Positions 6,387 through 12,935 of a stretch of 44,416 bases of DNA are shown here, one piece after another. The notes under the pieces were generated by a model that was not told the DNA's origin, ran no database searches, and saw nothing but the letters and a program-made list of their open reading frames with translations. A program made the translations under genes and the position numbers. This stretch comes from Acidobacteriota bacterium (GTDB lineage Bacteria > Acidobacteriota > Holophagae > Thermotomaculales > Thermotomaculaceae): assembly GCA_013152385.1 (NCBI GenBank), contig JAADGL010000031.1:1-44416 (forward strand), in the 5' to 3' direction. The first letter of the stretch is position 1. Every line of letters begins with the position of its first letter.

Positions 6387-8080
6387 AACGCCCGGAAAAT
6401 ATCACATACTGGGTGGATGAGGTTCCACCGCCCTGGATTTCCCTGCTTCAGGGGCTTCAGCACATCTCTGTTTATGCCATTTCGCTGGTTTTTCCCGTTC
6501 TCATTGTCAGCACCATCAACGCGTCAAAGGAACAGGCCATGTTTCTTGTCAGCGTTTCCATGATTGCCGGCGGTGTCGGGGTCATTCTCCAGGCAATTAA
6601 ACGGGGGCCCATGGGATCCGGCTTTCTGATTCCGCAAATCTGCGGCCCGTCCTTTATTCCCTCTTCTCTCCTTGCGGTTCAGGTGGGCGGCATTCCCCTG
6701 ATGCTGGGCATGACGATGTTTGCCGGTTCGCTGGAAATGGTTTTTTCCCGTTTTCTGAGAAAAATGCGCGCCCTGTTTCCCCCGGAAGTAACCGGCACCA
6801 TCGTAACAATGGTGGGAATTTCAGTGGTGGGGCTGGCAATGAAAAATTTTGCCGGCCTGGGGGGAAACGATACGGTTGTGGAACCGGCAGAGCTTCTGGT
6901 TTCCATTGTCACCCTCGGCACCATGGTCGGAATCAATGTCTGGACAAAGGGAAAACTCAAAATGTTCAGTGTGTTGGTCGGCATGGTGGTGGGATATGTC
7001 CTGGCAATATTCACCGGAGTGATTTCTCCCGGTGCCCTGGCTCAAATCAAAAATGCGTCTGCGGCATGGTTTCCCTTCACCCATCATCCCGGTTGGGCAT
7101 TCCGGGGCGATATGGTTCTGCCTTTCGGAATTGCCATGATCTGCTCTTCCCTGAAAAGCATCGGGGACATGATTACAGCCCAGAAAATCAACGACCGGGA
7201 CTGGAAACGGCCGGACATGGAAAATATCAGCGGCGGAATACTCGCGGACGGCGCCGGATGCTTCACCGCCGGAGTACTGGGGGGAATGGGACAATCCACA
7301 TCTTCCGCCAACCTCGGCCTCACCATTGCCACCGGCGTTACCAGCCGCAGAGTGGCGCTCTGGATGGGCGGCCTGCTGATTGCCGGGGGGTTTCTTCCGA
7401 AAATATCGGCTCTGTTCGCCGTTATGCCCCGGCCGCTGATGGGTTCGGTACTGATTTTCGCTTTGAGTTTTATGGTGGTGGCCGGATTCCAGATTATCAC
7501 TTCCCGGATGATGGATGCCAGAAAAACCTTTGTCGTGGGATTTTCCATTATTTTCGGCCTCAGTGCCGATTTAACACCGCAGATTTACCAGAATGTTCCC
7601 CACTGGATTCACCCGGTGGTGGCATCTTCCCTGTCCCTGTCCGCGGTTCTCGCGGTACTGTTAAACCTGGTATTCAGAATCGGAATTTCAAACAAAGAGT
7701 CTTTCAGAATACAGGTGGGCGCCGGATCCGAAGAAATTTTTCAGAAAATGGAAAAACTCGGCAAACGCTGGGGCGCAAGGCCGGAGATTATCTACCGTTC
7801 CGTCGCCGCACTGGATGAACTGCGCAGCCTGATTGAATCCTTCCCGAACCCCTCTCAATCTTTTGAGGTGAATGCCAAGTTTGATGAATTCAACCTGGAT
7901 TTGACCATCGGAGTTCCCTGGAAACTTCCGGAAACGGCTGCCGGGGAAAACGCCGCACCGCATGACGAAATTCCGACGGAAACATCCCTTGCCACAACAA
8001 TGCTCAAACGGATTCCGGACCGCATCTCCTTTCATGAAGACAAAAGCGGAACCCGAATCAAAATTCATTTTGACCATTAA
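6383..8080 (+). CDS. NCS2 (uracil/xanthine) permease with extra C-terminal RsbW-like domain
   Basis: This 565-residue inner-membrane protein has as residues 1-430 a nucleobase:cation symporter-2 transporter with about 14 hydrophobic segments. Typical marks are GLQHISVYAISLVFPVLI near the start, GPSFIPSS, and GGMGQSTSSANLGLTIATGV, which includes the substrate-site region. The likely cargo is xanthine, urate or another purine, given the neighbours. Residues 440-565 are not part of normal NCS2 permeases. They resemble an RsbW/SpoIIAB histidine-kinase-like ATPase domain (AALDELRSLIESF, LDLTIGVPW, ISFHEDKSGTRIKIHF), but the N-box asparagine appears to be lost. It overlaps the STAS gene by 4 bases. 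Substrate and domain identity are inferred. Confidence 0.8.
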   Translation: MKRPENITYWVDEVPPPWISLLQGLQHISVYAISLVFPVLIVSTINASKEQAMFLVSVSMIAGGVGVILQAIKRGPMGSGFLIPQICGPSFIPSSLLAVQVGGIPLMLGMTMFAGSLEMVFSRFLRKMRALFPPEVTGTIVTMVGISVVGLAMKNFAGLGGNDTVVEPAELLVSIVTLGTMVGINVWTKGKLKMFSVLVGMVVGYVLAIFTGVISPGALAQIKNASAAWFPFTHHPGWAFRGDMVLPFGIAMICSSLKSIGDMITAQKINDRDWKRPDMENISGGILADGAGCFTAGVLGGMGQSTSSANLGLTIATGVTSRRVALWMGGLLIAGGFLPKISALFAVMPRPLMGSVLIFALSFMVVAGFQIITSRMMDARKTFVVGFSIIFGLSADLTPQIYQNVPHWIHPVVASSLSLSAVLAVLLNLVFRIGISNKESFRIQVGAGSEEIFQKMEKLGKRWGARPEIIYRSVAALDELRSLIESFPNPSQSFEVNAKFDEFNLDLTIGVPWKLPETAAGENAAPHDEIPTETSLATTMLKRIPDRISFHEDKSGTRIKIHFDH

Positions 8081-8133
8081 CTCTGTCCGGAACAAAGGCG
8101 CTGTACGTATTTTTTTATTTACCGGAAAAGCAC

Positions 8134-8162
8134 TTGACTGTATTTTGTATTTTGTATACAAT
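8134..8162 (+). promoter_or_regulatory. Promoter of the gntR-purine operon, probably leaderless
   Basis: TTGACT (8134-8139) and TACAAT (8157-8162) are 17 bases apart. The ATG of the GntR gene begins at 8170, only seven bases after the -10 box, so the predicted first transcribed base is the start codon itself. No ribosome site precedes that ATG. A 10-base palindrome (8152-8161) lies over the -10 box. Confidence 0.7.
8152..8161. promoter_or_regulatory. GntR/FCD-type operator palindrome TTGTATACAA
   Basis: TTGTATACAA is a perfect 10-base palindrome with the GT...AC core typical of operators bound by the FadR/FCD branch of GntR regulators. It overlaps the -10 element of the promoter of the adjacent GntR gene, so binding would block RNA polymerase. 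This suggests autorepression of the whole purine operon, relieved by a purine-derived ligand. I saw no second exact copy in the intergenic regions. Confidence 0.65.
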
Positions 8163-8169
8163 CTTAGCC

Positions 8170-8811
8170 ATGAGAGAAGGGATTCGGCCGGAACCGTTAC
8201 GACAAATCATCTATAAAGACCTGTTAAACCGGATTGTTACCGGCACACTGGAACCGGGAGTGCCGGTTCGGGACACTGAAATTTCAGAAGAAATGGGTGT
8301 CAGCCGCACACCGGTACGGGAAGCGTTGCTGCGTCTTGCCCGGCAGGGGCTGCTGGTCAACCTCCATCACAGGGGTTTTGTGGTCAGCGAAATGACAGCG
8401 GATGTTGTCAAGGAAACTTACCCGATGGTCCGGGCACTGGAATGCCTGGCACTTCAGGAATCCCCTCCCCTGCCCGAAACACTTCTGGCAAAGCTCCGGC
8501 GGCTTAATCAGTCCCTCGAAAACAGTGCGGACAAGGTGGAAAAACGGATTTCACTGGATGAACAGTGGCACGAGGTACTGCTTTCCGGATATGAAAATCA
8601 GCGGCTGAAAAATGCCATCGCGGAGCTGAAAGCGGTGGTACGGCGTTATGAGTTCGGCTATATGCGGGATGTTGAACTGGTTTCCCATTCCGTAAATGAC
8701 CATGCCCGCCTGCTCACTGTCATTGAAAATGACGGAAAAGATGCCGCACTGCCCCTTCTGGAAGCACACTGGCGCTATTCGATGGAAAATCTTTTGAAGC
8801 GAATTAAATAG
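8170..8811 (+). CDS. GntR-family (FCD subfamily) transcriptional regulator
   Basis: This 213-residue repressor has residues 5-75 as the GntR winged helix-turn-helix, with the signature EEMGVSRTPVREALLRLARQGLL. Residues 80-213 form an all-helical FCD ligand domain, in which histidines in EQWHEVLL, NDHARLLTVI and EAHWRY fit the usual metal/ligand positions. The ATG at 8170 is chosen because the domain starts there and the promoter -10 ends at 8162; an in-frame TTG at 8134 is inside the -35 box. It is the first gene of the purine operon, 29 bases before the YgeY-type gene, and probably represses it through TTGTATACAA. The ligand is unknown. Confidence 0.9.
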   Translation: MREGIRPEPLRQIIYKDLLNRIVTGTLEPGVPVRDTEISEEMGVSRTPVREALLRLARQGLLVNLHHRGFVVSEMTADVVKETYPMVRALECLALQESPPLPETLLAKLRRLNQSLENSADKVEKRISLDEQWHEVLLSGYENQRLKNAIAELKAVVRRYEFGYMRDVELVSHSVNDHARLLTVIENDGKDAALPLLEAHWRYSMENLLKRIK

Positions 8812-8840
8812 AAAATATTGCGGATTTATTGGAGGTAACA

Positions 8841-10040
8841 ATGAGTAAGATATCGGAAATTCGGGAAAAAGCGGCGGCATACCGGGACAAAACGGCTGAA
8901 AATCTGTCCGCAATGGTAAAAATACCGTCCATGAGCTGTGAAGAGGAAGCGGTTATCAATGAAATCGCCCGCCAGTGCCGGGAAGCCGGTTTTGATGAAG
9001 TCCGGGTGGACGGGCTGGGCAACCTCATCGGCCGCGTGGGCCACGGCCCGAAGATTCTCGCCATTGACGCCCATATTGACACGGTGGATGTGGGAGACCG
9101 TTCACAATGGGATTTTGACCCGTTTTCCGGTGAGATAAAAGACGGGTTTGTGCTGGGCAGAGGAAGCGCGGATCAGGAAGGAGGCGCGGCAGCCATGGTT
9201 ACCGCAGGCCGGATTCTGAAAGAGCTGGGCTATGACGGCGAATATTCGGTTTATTTCACATTCACGGTTATGGAAGAAGACTGTGACGGCATGTGCTGGA
9301 ATTATCTGATTGAAAAAGAAAAATTTGTACCCGACTTTGCCGTTTCCACCGAACCGACAAACCTGAATATTTACCGGGGCCACCGGGGCAGAATGGAGTT
9401 TGAAATTCATTTCCACGGGCTTTCCTGCCACGGGTCCGAACCGGAACGGGGCGACAATGCCATTTATAAAGCCGCCCGGTTCGCGCTGGAGGTTGAAAAA
9501 CTTCACAAGCGTCTGAAAACAGATGATTTCCTCGGAAAAGGCAGTGTCACCGCCTCCATCTGCCAGTCATCCTCCCCGTCCCAGTGTTCCGTTGCGGATT
9601 ACTGCCGCATCTATCTGGACCGCAGGCTGACATGGGGCGAAACCAAGGAAACCGCCACAGCGGAACTGGAAGCATTTTTGCCGGAGGGCGCGGAAATTAC
9701 CATTCCGGTTTATGAACGGAAAAGCTACAAGGGAACGGTTTTCACGCAGGAAAAATATTTCCCCACCTGGAAAATTCCCGAAACTCATCCGCTGGTGACT
9801 GCGGGAGCGAATGCATACCGGAAACTTTTCAGCGGGGAACCGAAGATTGACAAATGGACATTTTCAACCAACGGTGTGGCGATCTGCGGAAAACACAAAA
9901 TTCCCGTTATCGGATTCGGGCCGGGCAACGAAGTCCTCGCCCACGCACCCAACGAGAAAACCCCGGTGGACCATCTGGAAAAAGCGTCCGCGTTTTACGC
10001 GGCTCTCCCCTACATGCTGGAAAAAGGAGGAAAACAATGA
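8841..10040 (+). CDS. ygeY: YgeY-type M20-family hydrolase
   Basis: This 399-residue cytoplasmic zinc hydrolase of the M20 peptidase/deacetylase family reads very like E. coli YgeY along its whole length. Visible marks are DAHIDTV (metal His78, catalytic Asp80), GRGSADQEGG (metal Asp111), MEEDCDG (Glu145/Glu146), STEPT, GRMEFEI, CHGSEPERGDNAI, DRRLTWGET, WTFSTNG and HAPNEKT. YgeY belongs to the anaerobic purine/urate degradation gene set; it is expected to cleave an amide or carbamoyl intermediate, but its substrate cannot be read from sequence. The ATG at 8841 follows GGAGG. The stop overlaps the ygeW start (ATGA, 10037-10040). Confidence 0.92.
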   Translation: MSKISEIREKAAAYRDKTAENLSAMVKIPSMSCEEEAVINEIARQCREAGFDEVRVDGLGNLIGRVGHGPKILAIDAHIDTVDVGDRSQWDFDPFSGEIKDGFVLGRGSADQEGGAAAMVTAGRILKELGYDGEYSVYFTFTVMEEDCDGMCWNYLIEKEKFVPDFAVSTEPTNLNIYRGHRGRMEFEIHFHGLSCHGSEPERGDNAIYKAARFALEVEKLHKRLKTDDFLGKGSVTASICQSSSPSQCSVADYCRIYLDRRLTWGETKETATAELEAFLPEGAEITIPVYERKSYKGTVFTQEKYFPTWKIPETHPLVTAGANAYRKLFSGEPKIDKWTFSTNGVAICGKHKIPVIGFGPGNEVLAHAPNEKTPVDHLEKASAFYAALPYMLEKGGKQ

Positions 10041-11047
10041 GCACTCTCTTTCGCGGAAAACACCTGATTACATTTGACGACTGGACCCGGCAGGAAATCA
10101 ACACGGTTCTGGATGTTTCAATGGATTTGAAACGGCGTTACGCCCTTCGGGAACGGACAATTCTGCTGCCGGAACGGACTCTGTTTATGATTTTCTTTGA
10201 ACAGTCCACCCGGACCCGGAACTCTATGGAAGCGGCCATGACCCAGCTCGGCGGCCATGCCCACGATTTAACGGTGGACAAGATGCAGATTTCCCACGGG
10301 GAATCACCGAGAGATACCGCGAAGGTACTGTCCCGGATGGGAGACGGCATTGCCATCCGCAACTGTTTCCACGGCATCGGAAATGATTATATTTCCGAAA
10401 TTGCCCGGGAATCCGATATTCCGGTCATTTCCATGCAGGATGACATTTACCATCCCCTGCAGGTCATTGCCGACCTGATGACAATTCAGGAATATTTCGG
10501 CAAAGATTTGAAGGATATCAAAATCGCAGTTACCTGGGCTTATGCCACTTCCCATGCCAAACCCCTCTCCGTTCCCCAGTCCCAGGCACTTCTCTTTCCC
10601 CGTTTCGGCATGGATGTTGTGGTGGCGCATCCGGAAGAGTTCCCGTTGCAGAAAAACATTGTGGAAAAGGCAAAGAAAAATGCCGCAGAAGGCGGCGGCA
10701 AGCTGACCATTGTTCACGATATGGATGAAGCTGTCCGGGATGCCGATATTGTGATTCCGAAAAACTGGGGCGGATTCGGCTTTTTCGACCACTATGTGGA
10801 CGATGAAGAACATAACCGGATTATGAAGGAAAACCTTGAAAAGCACAAAGACTGGATTTATGACGAACGGCGCCTCGCCCTGTCCAAACCGGATATGAAG
10901 CTGATGCACGCGCTGCCGGCGGACCGGAACAAGGAAGTCACCGACGCTGTTTTAGACAGCGAACATGCCATTATTTACGATGAAGCGGAAAACCGCCTCC
11001 ACACCGCCCGGGCACTGCTGGCATTGACGATGGGAGGACGTGCCTGA
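10037..11047 (+). CDS. ygeW: YgeW-type carbamoyltransferase
   Basis: This 336-residue protein belongs to the aspartate/ornithine carbamoyltransferase superfamily. The carbamoyl-phosphate loop is FEQSTRTR (S57-T-R-T-R61), a second site is HPLQVIADL near 142, and the C-terminal part has LMHALPADRNKEV and EAENRLHTARALL. Neighbourhood and motifs fit the YgeW group (unknown transcarbamylase). In purine catabolism it could phosphorolyse a carbamoylated intermediate to carbamoyl phosphate for ATP formation; this is inference. It is shorter than E. coli YgeW (396 residues). The ATG is preceded by AGGAGG and overlaps the ygeY stop. Its own stop lies inside a 12-bp hairpin stem. Confidence 0.87.
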   Translation: MSTLFRGKHLITFDDWTRQEINTVLDVSMDLKRRYALRERTILLPERTLFMIFFEQSTRTRNSMEAAMTQLGGHAHDLTVDKMQISHGESPRDTAKVLSRMGDGIAIRNCFHGIGNDYISEIARESDIPVISMQDDIYHPLQVIADLMTIQEYFGKDLKDIKIAVTWAYATSHAKPLSVPQSQALLFPRFGMDVVVAHPEEFPLQKNIVEKAKKNAAEGGGKLTIVHDMDEAVRDADIVIPKNWGGFGFFDHYVDDEEHNRIMKENLEKHKDWIYDERRLALSKPDMKLMHALPADRNKEVTDAVLDSEHAIIYDEAENRLHTARALLALTMGGRA

Positions 11048-11070
11048 AACAGCCGAAACGGCTGTTTCAG
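11044..11070 (+). terminator. Strong hairpin at the ygeW stop codon, no U-run
   Basis: A perfect 12-bp stem (11044-11055 with 11059-11070) closes an AAA loop. The ygeW stop codon TGA (11045-11047) is inside the left arm. The bases after it (TAGTGTT) are only weakly T-rich, so it is not a classic terminator. It may protect the upstream mRNA end or attenuate downstream transcription. Confidence 0.5.
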
Positions 11071-11079
11071 TAGTGTTAA

Positions 11080-11125
11080 GTAAAACGGGGACTGGCAACT
11101 TCCCAGCTGCCTGTCCCCGCTTTAC
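11080..11125 (+). repeat. Second long stem-loop in the operon's only large gap
   Basis: Two 18-base arms (11080-11097 and 11108-11125) pair with two mismatches around a 10-base loop. With the preceding hairpin they fill most of the 113-base gap between the ygeW-type and threonine-synthase-like genes, the one place where genes of this operon do not nearly touch. It probably acts in RNA processing or partial termination. Confidence 0.5.
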
Positions 11126-11160
11126 GGGCCGCCCACACCCGACTGTCAACGGAGAAAAAG

Positions 11161-12354
11161 ATGAATAAAGAGACATTGCAGTTTATCTACAAATGCAGCG
11201 AATGCGGAAAAACCTACGCCATTGAGCCCGGTATCTACACCTGCCCCGACTGCACGAAGAAGCAGAAAGAAAATGAGCCTTTACGGGGGGTTCTGGATGT
11301 GGAATTGAGCGGGGCCGCCCCTGACAGCCGGGATGTACGGGATTTCCTGCCGGTTCCGAAAGATTTTTTCCCCGGTATTCCGGTGGGAAATACTCCGCTG
11401 TGGTCACCGGAACGATTGCAGAAACAACTGGGATTTCCCCGTCTCTTTATCAAGGATGACGGACTGAACCCCACCGGGTCCCTGAAAGACCGGGCATCTT
11501 ATCTTGTGGCGGCATTTGCCAGACAGCATGGAATTCAAAATATCATTGTGGCATCTACCGGCAACGCGGCTTCTTCCATGTCCGGCGTGGGGGCGGCTGC
11601 GGGACTTAATATCACAATTTTTATCCCGAAAACCGCCCCGGAAGCCAAGATGGTGCAATCCCTTCAATACGGCGCCCGGGTTATCCTCGTGGACGGGACT
11701 TACGATGATGCCTATGAGCTGTCAATGAAGTATGCCGCAAAAAATGTGTGTCTCAATCGGAATACCGCTTACAACCCATTGACTATCGAAGGAAAGAAGA
11801 CAGCCGCGCTGGAAATCTTTTTTCAGCTGGGGCGCGTACCGGATTTTGTGTTTGTCCCCGTGGGGGACGGTGTTATTATCAGCGGTGTTTTCAAGGGGTT
11901 CAATGATATTGTCAAACTCGGGCTTGCAAAGAAAATTCCCACGATTGTCGCGGTTCAGGCCGAAGGGAGCAGTGCCATCTGCCGGGCTTTCAATGCAGGC
12001 AAATTCCTTGAACCGCTTTCCTCCCGCACTGTGGCGGATTCCATCTCGGTGGATGTGCCCCGGAACGGTTTTCACGCCCTCGCGAACCTCACCCGCCATC
12101 ATGGGAAATGCCTCACCGTCTCAGATGAAGAAATTCTCACTGCACAGAAACAGCTTTCCTCCACTGCCGGGCTGTTTGCGGAACCGGCGGCCGCCACTGC
12201 CTTTGCCGGTTTTATGAAAATGAAGGCAGAGCTGGACTGTTCAGCAGAGATTGTGATGCTTTCCACCGGAAACGGCCTGAAAGATATTGTTTCCGCGAGA
12301 AAGGGGGTGGCAATACCGGAAAAGCCCGTAAAGACCACAGGTGAAATCACATGA
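11161..12354 (+). CDS. Threonine synthase-like PLP enzyme with N-terminal zinc ribbon
   Basis: This 397-residue fold-type II PLP enzyme has residues 9-33 as a zinc ribbon (Cys12, 15, 28, 31). The catalytic domain shows the PLP lysine in NPTGSLKDRAS (Lys109), the phosphate/substrate loop ASTGNAASS near 131-139, and a C-terminal LSTGNGLKD. These are threonine-synthase features. Position between ygeW and molybdenum-hydroxylase genes makes ordinary threonine synthesis unlikely; an ammonia-lyase step on a purine-derived amino acid, the role taken by YgeX in E. coli, is a plausible alternative. GGAGA precedes the ATG. It overlaps the next gene by ATGA (12351-12354). Confidence 0.8.
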   Translation: MNKETLQFIYKCSECGKTYAIEPGIYTCPDCTKKQKENEPLRGVLDVELSGAAPDSRDVRDFLPVPKDFFPGIPVGNTPLWSPERLQKQLGFPRLFIKDDGLNPTGSLKDRASYLVAAFARQHGIQNIIVASTGNAASSMSGVGAAAGLNITIFIPKTAPEAKMVQSLQYGARVILVDGTYDDAYELSMKYAAKNVCLNRNTAYNPLTIEGKKTAALEIFFQLGRVPDFVFVPVGDGVIISGVFKGFNDIVKLGLAKKIPTIVAVQAEGSSAICRAFNAGKFLEPLSSRTVADSISVDVPRNGFHALANLTRHHGKCLTVSDEEILTAQKQLSSTAGLFAEPAAATAFAGFMKMKAELDCSAEIVMLSTGNGLKDIVSARKGVAIPEKPVKTTGEIT

Positions 12355-12935
12355 ACAGGGAAACCGTCACCGGAGTTGTCCTTGCCGCCGGGTTTTCCAG
12401 CCGCATGGGAAAGTTCAAACCGGCGCTTCCGGTGAAGGGGAAACCCCTGTTGCACCATCCGGTGGAAACCCTTCTGGCAGTCTGCGGCCGTGTGCTGGTA
12501 GTTACCGGACACAACCGGGAAAAGGTGGAAGAACTGATGTCGCCCTTCCCTTCTGTTCAGCTGATTTTCAATCCGGATTTTGAAAGCGGAATGTTCTCGT
12601 CGGTAAAAACCGGCGCGGCGGCTGTGGAAACGCCCCGGTTCTTTCTGACCCCCGGCGATATTCCTTTCTTTTCCCGGAAAACATGCGAAAAACTTCTTTC
12701 ATGTGACGGGAATGTGGTTTCCCCCGCCTTTAAAGGCAAGAAAGGACACCCTGTTTTGCTGGATTATTCAATACGCAGGGAAATTCTTTCGGCACCGGAT
12801 ACGGAAATTCTCCGGAACATTCTTCACCGTCATAATCCTGTCATTGTAGAGACCGATGATGATGGAATTCTGGTGGATATTGATACGCAAACCATCTATA
12901 ATGAGTTTAAAAATACGCGCAAGGAACAATTATGA
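12351..12935 (+). CDS. mocA: MocA-like molybdopterin nucleotidyltransferase
   Basis: This 194-residue protein belongs to the MobA/MocA nucleotidyltransferase fold. The nucleotide-binding signature is VVLAAGFSSRMGKFK at residues 7-21, and LTPGDIPFFS near 101-110 is the metal-binding region. MocA makes molybdopterin cytosine dinucleotide, the cofactor form of xanthine-dehydrogenase-family enzymes, and the gene stands just before the molybdenum subunit, as ygfJ/mocA does near xdhD in E. coli. Both ends overlap neighbours by 4 bases (ATGA), so it is translationally coupled. CTP versus GTP specificity is inferred from context. Confidence 0.87.
   Translation: MNRETVTGVVLAAGFSSRMGKFKPALPVKGKPLLHHPVETLLAVCGRVLVVTGHNREKVEELMSPFPSVQLIFNPDFESGMFSSVKTGAAAVETPRFFLTPGDIPFFSRKTCEKLLSCDGNVVSPAFKGKKGHPVLLDYSIRREILSAPDTEILRNILHRHNPVIVETDDDGILVDIDTQTIYNEFKNTRKEQL

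Noticed and set aside
10304-10909. 201-codon minus-strand frame opposite ygeW
   Set aside because: Antisense shadow of a clear carbamoyltransferase gene; composition reflects the complementary frame.
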